A stretch of DNA of 64,000 bases from Flavobacterium buctense. Its GTDB lineage: Bacteria > Bacteroidota > Bacteroidia > Flavobacteriales > Flavobacteriaceae. How positions within the stretch are numbered: position 1 is the stretch's first letter; every line of letters begins with the position of its first letter. Below are positions 51,778-60,309 of this stretch, one piece after another. The stretch lies in contig NZ_JACTAB010000006.1 in the NCBI RefSeq assembly GCF_014486695.1, positions 62,001 to 126,000 of the forward strand. Direction: 5' to 3'. The notes under the pieces are model-generated. The model had not been told where the DNA came from. It made no database searches and saw nothing but the letters and a program-made list of their open reading frames with translations. The translations under genes were made by a program, and so were the position numbers.

Positions 51778-52845
51778 CTATACCTTAACTGTCCAGCCAA
51801 AAGTATCTTCAGCCAATTTGTATTGTATTTTTGTCAGTTTGTCTTTTAAATCTAACGCGAATGAGTTTTCTAATTTTGGCAATTCATAATACACGTCTTT
51901 GTATTGGAATCCAACAATCGGATTTACAACAGCAGCAGTTCCGGCACCAAAAATTTCTTTTAAACTTCCGTCTTTGGCAGCGTTTACTAGTTCTTCTACC
52001 AATACTGAACGTACTTCCACTTTAATCCCTTCGCGTTTGGCTAAGTCAATTAAGCTTTTTCGCGTTACACCATCTAAAATTCTTTCACTCGTTGGTGCCG
52101 TATACAAAGTATCGTTGATTCTGAAGAAGACATTCATAGTTCCGGCTTCTTCCAGTTTGGTGTGCGTGGCATCATCAGTCCAAATGATTTGTTGAAATCC
52201 TTTTTCCTGAGCTAATTTTTGCGGATAGAATTGGGCCGAATAATTTCCGGCAGCTTTAGCCGCACCAATGCCACCATTGGCAGCACGACTGAAATGTTCC
52301 GCAATAATTACTTTCACTTCACCCGAATAATAAGAACGAGCCGGTGAAAGAATAATCATAAATCTATATTGGGTTGACGGTTGCGCAATAACACCAGAAC
52401 CAATCGCAATCATGAATGGTCTGATGTATAAAGTGTTGCCTAACCCTTTCTTTACCCAATTTCTTTCCATATCAAGGATGGCATTTAAACCACCAATAAA
52501 GATGTCTTCCGGTACTTCGGGCATGGCCATTCTTTTGGCAGATTTGTTAAAACGGTGCAAGTTCTCATCCGGCCTGAACAACCAAACATCATCATTTTCA
52601 TCTTTATAAGCTTTCATGCCTTCAAAGATGGCTTGACCATAATGAAACACTTTAGCTGAAGGATCAATTAGGAACGGTTCGTAAGGTTTGATAATGGGTT
52701 TTTGCCATTGTCCTTCTCTGAAATCACAGACCAACATATGGTCGGTAAAGGTGTTTCCAAAAGCAAGATTTTCAAAATCGACTTCATTTATTTTAGTAGC
52801 AGTAGCTCTAACTATATCGATTTCGGAAGGTGTTTTTAACATCAT
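51778..52845 (-). CDS. ilvE: Branched-chain amino-acid aminotransferase
   Basis: A 355-residue fold-type IV PLP enzyme interconverting Leu, Ile and Val with their 2-oxoacids. It has FHYGQAIFEGMKAY, YIRPFMIAIGSGV, the PLP-lysine region GAAKAAGNYSAQFYPQKLA and the signature EEAGTMNVFFRIND. The size fits the eukaryote/firmicute-like class. Two adjacent ATGs (52845, 52842) are possible starts. A TATCTTTA box is next to the start (52847-52854). Functionally it connects to the fused E1 dehydrogenase at 30.5 kb. Confidence 0.96.
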   Translation of the reverse strand: MMLKTPSEIDIVRATATKINEVDFENLAFGNTFTDHMLVCDFREGQWQKPIIKPYEPFLIDPSAKVFHYGQAIFEGMKAYKDENDDVWLFRPDENLHRFNKSAKRMAMPEVPEDIFIGGLNAILDMERNWVKKGLGNTLYIRPFMIAIGSGVIAQPSTQYRFMIILSPARSYYSGEVKVIIAEHFSRAANGGIGAAKAAGNYSAQFYPQKLAQEKGFQQIIWTDDATHTKLEEAGTMNVFFRINDTLYTAPTSERILDGVTRKSLIDLAKREGIKVEVRSVLVEELVNAAKDGSLKEIFGAGTAAVVNPIVGFQYKDVYYELPKLENSFALDLKDKLTKIQYKLAEDTFGWTVKV

Positions 52846-53096
52846 TTAAAGATAGGTATTGGGAGAAAAAATGATTTAATTTATTGTAAGTCAATTTATT
52901 AGGTAGTTTTTCTCAGAATTATAAGTTGTATTGTTAGTTTTTTGTAAAACTAATAAAAAAATATTAGTCAGTAGCACCCTAAAAAAATATTGAATGCTTT
53001 TTCTCAAATTCTCTTTTGAGGCTTATTTTTTGTCTTAAATTTTCATTAAATATTCAATTTATTTGTCATTATAGTATGTGTATTTGTTAATTGGTT

Positions 53097-53104
53097 TACT
53101 TTTG
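53097..53104 (+). promoter_or_regulatory. -7 box for the DUF4920 operon
   Basis: TACTTTTG matches TAnnTTTG 21 bp before the ATG at 53125. The gap back to ilvE (52846-53096) is AT-rich and shows nothing else that I can support. Confidence 0.5.
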
Positions 53105-53124
53105 TAATTCTAAAACTGATAAAC

Positions 53125-53631
53125 ATGAAAAAAATAAACGTATTCTTAATCGCCATCGTATTATTTATGGGTGGTAATGCTTTAGCACAATCAAAATCTA
53201 AAACACCAACTAAAGTATTCAAAGCAACGGATTATACTTTATTTGGTGAAAAATTTAAAGTAACCAAGATTTTGACTAAAGACGAAATGATGAAAAAATA
53301 TGAAAACCTTAAAAAAGGAGATACTATAACGGTACAATTTCAATCTACCATCAAATCGGTTTGTAAAAAGAAAGGGTGTTGGATGAAAATGGAATTAGCC
53401 GGAGACGACAGTTCTTTTGTGAAATTTAAAGATTATGCGTTCTTCGTTCCTTTGAATGCCGATGACAGCAAAGCTATTGTGAACGGTAAGGCTTTTGTTG
53501 ATGTGGTTTCTGTTGAAGAACTAAAACATTATGCTAAAGATGCCGGAAAATCTAAAGAAGAAATCGCTAAAATAACCAAACCGGAAGTAACCTATTCTTT
53601 TTTGGCTGATGGTGTTTACATCAAAAAATAA
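53125..53631 (+). CDS. DUF4920 exported protein
   Basis: A 168-residue protein with signal peptide (FLIAIVLFMGGNALAQ). The domain contains the conserved KSVCKKKGCWMKMELAGD motif, with two Cys next to a GCW turn, and FKDYAFFVPLNADDSKAIVNGKAFVDVVSVEELKHYAKDAG. The role is unestablished; the GCW turn suggests metal or redox chemistry. It is 6 bp upstream of a c-type cytochrome lipoprotein, so the two likely act together in the periplasm. Confidence 0.9.
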   Translation: MKKINVFLIAIVLFMGGNALAQSKSKTPTKVFKATDYTLFGEKFKVTKILTKDEMMKKYENLKKGDTITVQFQSTIKSVCKKKGCWMKMELAGDDSSFVKFKDYAFFVPLNADDSKAIVNGKAFVDVVSVEELKHYAKDAGKSKEEIAKITKPEVTYSFLADGVYIKK

Positions 53632-53637
53632 GCATCG

Positions 53638-54096
53638 ATGAAGAAAGTTATTGTCGTAATTTTAGTGCTTCTTTTTTTAGCCTTATCTGTCATATCTTGT
53701 CAAAATAAGGAATCGGATGCTGCTGCAGAAAAATGCGAGCCTAAATCAGAAAAGAAGTTGGAGATGTACCAAATGTCAGAGATGGCTGCTTTAATGGAGC
53801 AAATGTACGTGGACAACAAACGATTAAAAGAGCGCATCCAAAAGGGCGATACCATTGGTCAGTTTCCGCAACATTTTTTAAGAATTCATGAGGCAGTGAT
53901 GACTGATGAATCAGAGAATGATGCTTTTTTCAAAGAACAAGCGGCTAAGTTTATCAAGGCTCAGGAAATGATTTATAAAGATCCCCAAAACGCTAAAAAA
54001 CACTTTAATACCGGTGTGGATGCTTGTATCCAATGTCACCAACAAAAATGTGGCGGGCCAATTCCGAGAATTAAAAAACTATACATCAAAGAATAA
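53638..54096 (+). CDS. Lipoprotein with C-terminal CXXCH heme site (cytochrome c'-like)
   Basis: A 152-residue lipoprotein (FLALSVISC). The mature part is helical and rich in Met, Glu and Lys (MYQMSEMAALMEQMYVDNKRLKERIQKG). One covalent heme motif, CIQCHQQKCGGPIPRIKKLYI, lies near the C-terminus, as in four-helix cytochromes c'/c556. An axial Met could come from the N-terminal helix. It probably transfers electrons at the envelope. It sits between the DUF4920 gene and mnmD, 2 bp before the latter. Confidence 0.82.
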   Translation: MKKVIVVILVLLFLALSVISCQNKESDAAAEKCEPKSEKKLEMYQMSEMAALMEQMYVDNKRLKERIQKGDTIGQFPQHFLRIHEAVMTDESENDAFFKEQAAKFIKAQEMIYKDPQNAKKHFNTGVDACIQCHQQKCGGPIPRIKKLYIKE

Positions 54097-54098
54097 TT

Positions 54099-54770
54099 TT
54101 GAAACGCGAAATTATTCAAACACAAGATGGTTCTACGACCATTCATTTGCCGGAATGGAATGAGAGTTATCATTCAAAACACGGTGCCATTCAAGAAGCT
54201 TATCACGTATTTATAAACAATGGGTTTTCTCTTTTCGAAGGAAAGCCCATTGCTATTTTAGAAATAGGTTTCGGAACCGGATTGAATGCTTTTATCACTT
54301 ATTTAGAAGCCAAAAAAAACAACCAAACGATTAATTACGTTGGAGTAGAAGCCTATCCGGTAATTTTAGCCGAAGCTTTACAAATGAATTATGCCCAAGA
54401 AATTGAGGATAAGGAAAGCCCTATATTTCAACTTTTACACCAAACCGATTGGGAAGTGAAGAATATGATTTCTCCTGATTTTACCCTTACCAAACGCCAA
54501 CAGTTTTTCCAAGACATAAAAGATGATAATGCATTCGACTTGATTTACTTCGATGCTTTTGGCTTCAGAGTACAACCTGAATTGTGGTCAGACGCGATAT
54601 TTGCTGCCATGTACAAGGCTTTAAAATCCGATGGAGTTTTGGTTACTTATGCATGCCGAACTTCAATCAAAAAGGCTATGGTATCGGCAGGATTTTCTGT
54701 AGAAAAGTTACCCGGTGCTCCGGGCAAAAGAGAGATGTTGCGCGCCACCAAAGCATCGGTAAAAAATTAA
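54099..54770 (+). CDS. mnmD: MnmD, tRNA (mnm5s2U34) methyltransferase
   Basis: A 223-residue SAM-dependent methyltransferase equivalent to the N-terminal domain of MnmC, methylating nm5s2U at tRNA wobble position 34. It has YHSKHGAIQEAYHVFI, the SAM motif ILEIGFGTGLNAFITYLEA, YVGVEAYPV, and DLIYFDAFGFRVQPELWSD with the catalytic Asp/Phe region. There is no FAD domain, so it is the stand-alone type. The start is a TTG at 54099. It shares an operon with two envelope genes and ends at a terminator. Confidence 0.93.
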   Translation: MKREIIQTQDGSTTIHLPEWNESYHSKHGAIQEAYHVFINNGFSLFEGKPIAILEIGFGTGLNAFITYLEAKKNNQTINYVGVEAYPVILAEALQMNYAQEIEDKESPIFQLLHQTDWEVKNMISPDFTLTKRQQFFQDIKDDNAFDLIYFDAFGFRVQPELWSDAIFAAMYKALKSDGVLVTYACRTSIKKAMVSAGFSVEKLPGAPGKREMLRATKASVKN

Positions 54771-54790
54771 CTTTTCTTGAAGTTATTTTT
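54762..54790 (+). terminator. Terminator of mnmD
   Basis: TAACTT (54768-54773) pairs with AAGTTA (54780-54785), extended by A/T pairing and followed by TTTTT. The mnmD stop codon is in the left arm. Confidence 0.65.
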
Positions 54791-54804
54791 AACAACGTTT
54801 TCTA

Positions 54805-54833
54805 TTGCGCTCATTTTTTTTTCAATAAATTTG
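54805..54833 (+). promoter_or_regulatory. Consensus promoter of small-protein gene 1 (TTG-N18-TAAATTTG)
   Basis: TTG (54805-54807), an 18-bp spacer and TAAATTTG (54826-54833) is a textbook Bacteroidota promoter, 47 bp before the ATG. A related sequence precedes the paralogue at 55297. Confidence 0.7.
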
Positions 54834-54880
54834 ATAAAACAATTACTCGTTCTTATCTAATTTCTTAACCTAAAATTTAA

Positions 54881-55084
54881 ATGCGCTCTATGTCAAAAAA
54901 AATGCTAGACCATACCAAGTCTGTGTTAAAAAGAGTAAGTTTTGATGTTGGCCTTTTTCGGAAAGAGCTTGCTAAAGCCTATAAGTTCTTATTACCTTAT
55001 GAACTTGAAGAGCTAACCCATTGGTTGCTTAAATTTACCGAAGAAAAACCGGAACTTAGACAATGTATCTTAAATGTTAAATAA
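54881..55084 (+). CDS. Small conserved protein, paralogue 1
   Basis: A 67-residue helical protein: KMLDHTKSVLKRVSFDVGLFRKELAKAYKFLLPYELEELTHWLLKFTEEKPELRQCILNV. No signal peptide or membrane segment. It is homologous over its whole length to the gene at 55297 (shared TKSVL-RVSFD, LF-KEL-KA, LLPYE-E-L--WL--FT---PEL--C). A second in-frame ATG at 54890 is also possible. Each copy has its own promoter and terminator. The function is unknown; the compact helical layout would suit a small regulator or adaptor. Confidence 0.85.
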   Translation: MRSMSKKMLDHTKSVLKRVSFDVGLFRKELAKAYKFLLPYELEELTHWLLKFTEEKPELRQCILNVK

Positions 55085-55091
55085 TAAAACT

Positions 55092-55118
55092 AAAAGGAAT
55101 TTAAACGATTCCTTTTTT
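55092..55118 (+). terminator. Terminator of small-protein gene 1
   Basis: AAAGGAAT (55093-55100) pairs with ATTCCTTT (55108-55115), followed by a T-run. It isolates the two paralogous cassettes. Confidence 0.88.
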
Positions 55119-55296
55119 TTATGTTCTATTTAGTAATCTGTAAGATAAAAGTTATTTAAAATCACAAAAAGTGTATTTTGTCGATAAATAAAGTAATTAA
55201 ACGATGTTTTTTAACTTTTTTTAGTGCGTTAAAAGATTTTTTATCTTACTTTTACTAAACGTTCTTACAATAAGATAACCCCAAATCTTAACCATT

Positions 55297-55491
55297 ATGC
55301 CTAGAATGATCTACGATTACACTAAATCTGTACTCGAGCGAGTAAGTTTTGACCCGATTCTTTTTGCTAAGGAACTTAAAAAAGCCGTAAAAAATTTGCT
55401 ACCCTATGAAATTGAACAATTGAGAAAATGGCTTCAGTTCTTTACTAATGAGCATCCGGAATTAAAAGATTGTTTATCTGTAGTTAGTTAA
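55297..55491 (+). CDS. Small conserved protein, paralogue 2
   Basis: A 64-residue helical protein: RMIYDYTKSVLERVSFDPILFAKELKKAVKNLLPYEIEQLRKWLQFFTNEHPELKDCLSVV, roughly half identical to paralogue 1. Its upstream DNA (gTGCGtt... TACTTTTA... CGTTCTTA) resembles that of paralogue 1, so promoter and gene were duplicated together. The -7 box here is TACTTTTA (55247-55254), one mismatch from consensus. The function is unknown. Confidence 0.85.
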   Translation: MPRMIYDYTKSVLERVSFDPILFAKELKKAVKNLLPYEIEQLRKWLQFFTNEHPELKDCLSVVS

Positions 55492-55498
55492 CAGAAAT

Positions 55499-55533
55499 AA
55501 AATAAGGAGTTGGTGCAACAGCTCCTTATTTTT
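55499..55533. terminator. Bidirectional terminator between small-protein gene 2 and oxyR
   Basis: AATAAGGAG..TTG pairs with CAA..CTCCTTATT, with T-runs outside. The oxyR stop codon lies in its right flank. Confidence 0.85.
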
Positions 55534-56467
55534 TTTGTAGTGGACTGATGATTTCAACGTTTTGAAAAGTAATGGCACCTTTAATTACCCCTGATATACT
55601 ACTTCTCAAAGCATCAATGATGTGAATTTTTAATTCATTTTTCGGGAAAATCAAACTCACTTCTCTTGCCGGTTTTGGCTCTACAAAATGTTTTAGCTTT
55701 AAGGTATCTTTAGCCGGTAAGTCTAAGGTGTGCAAATAAGGCAGCAACGTTGTGCCTAATCCTTCATCGGCTAATTTAATCAAGGTTTCAAAGCTTCCGC
55801 TTTCTATTTGAAAATGACTTTTTTCGTCACTGTTTAAATTTTTACACAGGTTTAATATCCCATCTCTAAAGCAATGACCATCTTGCAATAACAAAATTTC
55901 ATTTACATTCAAATCACTGATTTCAATTTCTTTTTTGTGAAACGACTGGTGGTTCTCCGGAATATAGGCAACGAAGGGTTCGTAGTACAAGACAATCTCT
56001 TTGATCTTTTCGTCCTCCAAAGGTGTAACAGCAATGGCAGCATCTAAATGACCGTTTTTCAACTTGGTGATAATTTCTGCGGTGTTTAATTCTTCTATGA
56101 TGAGCTTTACCTTTGGGTATTTTTTGATAAAATTGTTCAAAAACATGGGCAGTAAGGTGGGCATGACGGTCGGTATGATGGCCAAACGAAATTCACCTCC
56201 TATAAATCCTTTTTGTTGGTCTACTATGTCCTGAATTCTATCGGCTTCATTGACTATGTTTTTAGATTGGTTGACAATTTTCTGTCCAATTTCAGTGAGC
56301 TGAATTGGTTTTTTGGTTCGGTCAAAAATTTGAACGGCTAATTCCTCTTCAATCTTCTGAATTTGCATGCTTAGCGTGGGTTGCGTTACAAAACATTTTT
56401 CAGCGGCCAAGGTGAAGTTTCTGTGTTCGGCTACAGCCAAAACATATTTAAGTTGGGTGATAGTCAT
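55526..56467 (-). CDS. oxyR: OxyR, LysR-type hydrogen-peroxide sensor
   Basis: A 313-residue LysR regulator. The N-terminal winged helix is MTITQLKYVLAVAEHRNFTLAAEKCFVTQPTLSMQIQKIE. The sensor domain has LLLQDGHCFRDGILNLC, which places Cys199 and Cys208 exactly at the E. coli OxyR redox positions, so H2O2-driven disulfide formation is expected. A TATCTTTA box lies upstream. The likely target in this window is katG, whose promoter has an OxyR-type operator; I found no matching operator at its own start. Confidence 0.95.
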   Translation of the reverse strand: MTITQLKYVLAVAEHRNFTLAAEKCFVTQPTLSMQIQKIEEELAVQIFDRTKKPIQLTEIGQKIVNQSKNIVNEADRIQDIVDQQKGFIGGEFRLAIIPTVMPTLLPMFLNNFIKKYPKVKLIIEELNTAEIITKLKNGHLDAAIAVTPLEDEKIKEIVLYYEPFVAYIPENHQSFHKKEIEISDLNVNEILLLQDGHCFRDGILNLCKNLNSDEKSHFQIESGSFETLIKLADEGLGTTLLPYLHTLDLPAKDTLKLKHFVEPKPAREVSLIFPKNELKIHIIDALRSSISGVIKGAITFQNVEIISPLQKK

Positions 56468-56670
56468 CGTATAGTGAAATTTGATGTAAAGATAAAAACT
56501 ATCAATTTAACTTATAGTACTAAGACCATAATATTTCTCTTTTTTTTATGTAAATTTGATTCAAGTTTGATAAAAAATCGCAACCGGTTATCAAAAAAAT
56601 GATGTTTATTTTCATGTTAAATTTTAATTAAAAAGAACTTTCCAAGTATTCGTATTACTACATTAGCACC

Positions 56671-56955
56671 GTGAAATATATAGCAAGATTACTATTAATT
56701 GTATTTGTTTCTTTTCTGTCAACACCTACTGTGGTAACTTTGATTAAGAAAAGTACAGATGTCTCCTTATTTTATAGTTTTGCCGAAGAAGAGATTCACA
56801 AAGACTTAAAAGAAGTAAAAGGATTCAAGCAACAGTTTGACTATCCTTTTACAACCTTAAAGTTAAATACAAATTCTAAAATCATTTCCGAGAACTTGTC
56901 ATGGCATGACAATGTAGCCGAAGAAATATTCTCTCCACCGCCCGAGTTAATTTAA
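56671..56955 (+). CDS. Small exported or membrane-anchored protein upstream of the SulP gene
   Basis: A 94-residue protein with a GTG start: MKYIARLLLIVFVSFLSTPTVVTLIKKS is one hydrophobic helix or uncleaved signal, followed by a short soluble tail (EEEIHKDLKEVKGFKQQFDYPFTTL...NLSWHDNVAEEIFSPPPELI). No known domain. A TACATTAG -7-like box lies at about 56657-56664. It is 57 bp upstream of the SulP transporter on the same strand and could be a small subunit or modulator of it. Confidence 0.7.
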   Translation: MKYIARLLLIVFVSFLSTPTVVTLIKKSTDVSLFYSFAEEEIHKDLKEVKGFKQQFDYPFTTLKLNTNSKIISENLSWHDNVAEEIFSPPPELI

Positions 56956-57012
56956 TGCTTCCGTTAGGGTTTCGCACACGCGATACTTTTGTGTATTAAT
57001 TAATTTACAGGT

Positions 57013-58659
57013 ATGAAAAAAATCAATCTTTTTGCCAACCTAAAATCTGATTTCGCTTCAGGTTTAGTGGTTTTCTTGGTGGCGTTGCCATTGTGTTTAG
57101 GTATTGCACTGGCTTCCGGCGCACCATTATTTTCAGGTATTATTTCAGGTGTCGTAGGCGGAATTGTAGTCGGCTATTTAAGCCAATCTCAATTAAGTGT
57201 TTCCGGTCCGGCAGCCGGTTTGACCGCCATAGTTTTAACCGCCATTACCGATTTAGGAGCCTTTAATATTTTTCTATTGGCGGTGATGATAGCCGGATTT
57301 ATCCAATTGGCACTCGGTTTTATCAAAGCAGGCAGCATTTCTAATTATTTCCCAACCAATGTTATTGAGGGAATGTTGGCCGGTATCGGGGTAATCATTA
57401 TTCTAAAACAGATTCCGCACGCCTTTGGTTACGATAATGATTATGAAGGCGACGAATCTTTTATACAACCTGATGGTCAAAATACATTTGCCGAAATATT
57501 TGGCATATTAGACCACATACAAATGGGTTCTTTGGTCATTACGTTGGTGTCATTGGCGATATTAATTTCGTGGAATAAAATAAGCTTTTTAAAGAAGCTG
57601 AAATTAGTTCCGGGAGCTTTAGTGGCTGTAATTGTTGGGATTTTATTAAATGAGTTTTTCTTAAAATCAGGAAGCAGTTTAGCCATCACCGAGGAACATT
57701 TGGTTTCGTTACCAGTGCCAACTTCTTTAGCGGAATTCAAAGAAATAGTGATATTCCCTGATTTTACAGCCATATCCAACAGTAAAGTATGGGTTGTAGC
57801 AGTGACTATTGCTGTTGTGGCTTCTATCGAAACTTTATTGTGTATCGAAGCAGCTGACAGAATGGATAAATTAAAGCGATATACCAACACTAATGTCGAA
57901 TTAAAAGCGCAGGGGATTGGTAACATCATCAGTTCACTATTGGGCGGATTGCCCATGACTTCAGTAGTAGTTCGTACTTCTGCCAATGCCGCCGCCGGAG
58001 CCAAATCAAAAATGTCTGCCATCATTCATGGCGTGTTATTGTTGGTGAGTGTTTTAACGATTCCTATTTTGTTGAATAAGATTCCTTTGGCAACTTTAGC
58101 TGCCGTATTACTTTTAGTAGGGTACAAATTGGCCAATCCTAAAATCATCAAGCATTTTTGGGAGAAAGATAAAATCTACCAATTCATTCCTTTTATTTTA
58201 ACTTTTGTGGCTGTTGTTTTTACCGATTTATTGCGTGGAGTGGCTTTAGGGATGGTAATCAATATCCTATTTGTATTAATTGGAAATTCCAAACGCGCAT
58301 ATAAATTCAGGAAGGAAGAATACAGAGAAGGAGATATTATTCATATTGATTTGGCACAAGAAGTATCTTTTTTGAATAAATCAGCCATCAAATCTACTTT
58401 AAGTGAGTTGCCCGAAAATTCAATAGTTATTATAAATGCTACCGATACGGTATATATTGCTCATGATATTTTAGATTTAATCAAAGAATTCAAAAAAATA
58501 AAAGCCAAAGAATTAAATATAAATATTAAATTAGTTGGCTTTAAAAAAGCCTACAATTTAGAAGATTCTCAAGGCAACAAGAATACGGTGACTATTGAGC
58601 ATAGATACAATGTTATGAAACGTAAAATGGAACCGGTATTTCCAAATAAACAGCTATAA
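57013..58659 (+). CDS. SulP family inorganic-anion transporter (BicA-like)
   Basis: A 548-residue membrane protein. The SulP/SLC26 core (about 1-425) begins LKSDFASGLVVFLVALPLCLGIALASGAP and contains SQLSVSGPAAGLTAIVL and the QGIGNIISSLLGGLPMTSVVVRTSANAAAG signature. A C-terminal STAS domain (about 440-540, HIDLAQEVSFLNKSAIKSTLSELPENSIVIINATDTVYI) follows. SulP proteins carry bicarbonate, sulfate or other anions. The adjacent carbonic anhydrase favours bicarbonate. Confidence 0.93.
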   Translation: MKKINLFANLKSDFASGLVVFLVALPLCLGIALASGAPLFSGIISGVVGGIVVGYLSQSQLSVSGPAAGLTAIVLTAITDLGAFNIFLLAVMIAGFIQLALGFIKAGSISNYFPTNVIEGMLAGIGVIIILKQIPHAFGYDNDYEGDESFIQPDGQNTFAEIFGILDHIQMGSLVITLVSLAILISWNKISFLKKLKLVPGALVAVIVGILLNEFFLKSGSSLAITEEHLVSLPVPTSLAEFKEIVIFPDFTAISNSKVWVVAVTIAVVASIETLLCIEAADRMDKLKRYTNTNVELKAQGIGNIISSLLGGLPMTSVVVRTSANAAAGAKSKMSAIIHGVLLLVSVLTIPILLNKIPLATLAAVLLLVGYKLANPKIIKHFWEKDKIYQFIPFILTFVAVVFTDLLRGVALGMVINILFVLIGNSKRAYKFRKEEYREGDIIHIDLAQEVSFLNKSAIKSTLSELPENSIVIINATDTVYIAHDILDLIKEFKKIKAKELNINIKLVGFKKAYNLEDSQGNKNTVTIEHRYNVMKRKMEPVFPNKQL

Positions 58660-58681
58660 ACTAACCAAATACAATACTATT

Positions 58682-59326
58682 ATGAGTAATGATTTTTATA
58701 AAAAAATATTAGACAACAACAAAAAATGGGTAGAGTCCCAATTGGCTATCGACGTAGAATACTTTAAAGATTTAGCCAAAGGTCAGCAACCGCCATTGTT
58801 GTGGATTGGATGTTCAGACAGTAGAGTACCGGCAAACGAAATTATCGGAGCTAAACCGGGAGAAGTATTTGTGCACAGAAATATTGCTAATATGGTGATC
58901 CATAGTGATATGAATATGTTAAGTGTATTAGATTATGCCGTAAATGTTTTGAAAGTTAAACATGTAATTGTTTGCGGACATTACGGTTGTGGTGGTGTCA
59001 AAGCGGCTATGGGTAACCAATCGATAGGGTTAATAGACAACTGGATACGTCACATTAAAGATGTTTACCGTTTGCATGAGGATTATTTAAATTCATTTAA
59101 AGATGAAGATGAACGTTTTAATAAATTTGTGGAAATCAATGCTCAAGAACAAGTTTTTGATTTAGCCAAAACCTCCATTGTTCAAGGCGCATGGCGAAAC
59201 GGACAAGATTTGACTTTACATGGTTGGACTTACGGTTTGAATTCCGGTTACGTTACAGATTTGGGGGTAAACATGAGCTCTAACGAAGAGTTGGATGAAG
59301 TATACCGCCTAAAGTTTACCAACTAG
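58682..59326 (+). CDS. Beta-class carbonic anhydrase
   Basis: A 214-residue zinc enzyme interconverting CO2 and bicarbonate. Zinc ligands and catalytic dyad are in LLWIGCSDSRVPANEI (Cys, Asp, Arg) and VIVCGHYGCGGVKAAM (His, Cys). No signal peptide, so cytosolic. It starts 22 bp after the SulP gene, forming a transport-hydration pair. It converges with the SbtA-like gene. Confidence 0.95.
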   Translation: MSNDFYKKILDNNKKWVESQLAIDVEYFKDLAKGQQPPLLWIGCSDSRVPANEIIGAKPGEVFVHRNIANMVIHSDMNMLSVLDYAVNVLKVKHVIVCGHYGCGGVKAAMGNQSIGLIDNWIRHIKDVYRLHEDYLNSFKDEDERFNKFVEINAQEQVFDLAKTSIVQGAWRNGQDLTLHGWTYGLNSGYVTDLGVNMSSNEELDEVYRLKFTN

Positions 59327-59343
59327 ACGATGTTTACTACACA

Positions 59344-60306
59344 TTAAGAATTTAGAATTATTGTCAAATAAATGGGCATCCCAAAGGTGATATTAAAAGG
59401 GAAAGTCACCGCCAAAGCCATAGGTAAAAACAAACCGGGGTTAGCTTTTGGCGCCACTATTTTCATAGCTGCAGGTACCGCAATATAAGAAGCACTTGCA
59501 GCTAAGATGGCCAATATAAATCGGTTGCCTATATCTTGGGTCACCAATTGACTGCAATACGACACTAATACTCCATTGAGTAATGGAATGGCAATGGCAA
59601 AAACCATTGGTGACCAACCACTTTTGAAAAACACATCTAATTTTTTGCCGCTAATGATACCCATATCTAACAGGAAAATAGCCAGGAATCCTTTGAAAAT
59701 ATCCGTGGTGAAGGGTTTAATCCCCATCGCTTGTTGGTCACTAGCCAAATAACCTATTACTAAACTACCCAATATCAGCAGTACGCTACCATTGGTTAAT
59801 GAGTGCCGAATTACAGCACTAAGCTTTGTTTTTATTTCAGCCTTTTTATCATACAATCGCATTAATATAACCCCAACAATAATAGCAGGCGCTTCCATTA
59901 AGGCCATTATGGCTACCATATGCCCGCTGTAATTGTAGTTTTGAATTTCCAGAAAAGAAACCGCTGTGACAAACGTTACAGCACTTACTGAGCCATAAGC
60001 TGCTGCAATAGCACCTGAGTTTTCTATACTGAATTTTCGCTTCAGTAAAAAGAAACTATAAACAGGAATGACCACCGCAATCAGTACTCCAAAAAGCGCT
60101 GACCAAATGATTTCCATATCAAAATGACTGTGCGCTAATTCTTGTCCGCCTTTAAAGCCAATGGAAAAAAGCAAGTAAAGCGAAATAAATTTTGAAGTAT
60201 TAGAAGGAATTTCCAAATCACTTTTCAATCGGGCAGCGAGAATACCCAATATGAAAAAAAGTAGTGCGGGATTGGTAAGATTATCAAGAAGTAAATTTAA
60301 GTTCAT
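59344..60306 (-). CDS. sbtA: Sodium-dependent bicarbonate transporter, SbtA-like
   Basis: A 320-residue membrane protein with about ten helices in two inverted halves, as in SbtA: LTNPALLFFILGILAARLKSDLEIP, YLLFSIGFKGGQELA, AAAYGSVSAVTFVTAVSFLE, and ILAASASYIAVPAAMKIVAPKANPGLFLPMALAVTFPFNITFGMPIY. SbtA imports bicarbonate with Na+. The usual partner SbtB, a PII-like regulator, is not in this window. It is convergent with the carbonic anhydrase and 3 bp downstream of the threonylcarbamoyl-AMP synthase gene. Confidence 0.9.
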   Translation of the reverse strand: MNLNLLLDNLTNPALLFFILGILAARLKSDLEIPSNTSKFISLYLLFSIGFKGGQELAHSHFDMEIIWSALFGVLIAVVIPVYSFFLLKRKFSIENSGAIAAAYGSVSAVTFVTAVSFLEIQNYNYSGHMVAIMALMEAPAIIVGVILMRLYDKKAEIKTKLSAVIRHSLTNGSVLLILGSLVIGYLASDQQAMGIKPFTTDIFKGFLAIFLLDMGIISGKKLDVFFKSGWSPMVFAIAIPLLNGVLVSYCSQLVTQDIGNRFILAILAASASYIAVPAAMKIVAPKANPGLFLPMALAVTFPFNITFGMPIYLTIILNS

Positions 60307-60309
60307 GGT

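Noticed and set aside
56471..56517. OxyR self-operator upstream of oxyR
   Set aside because: ATAG and CTAT words occur but at offsets 0, 28 and 43, not the 11-bp periodicity required.
57477..58025. 182-codon ORF antisense to the SulP gene
   Set aside because: It lies wholly within the conserved SulP core and has no recognisable domain or promoter.
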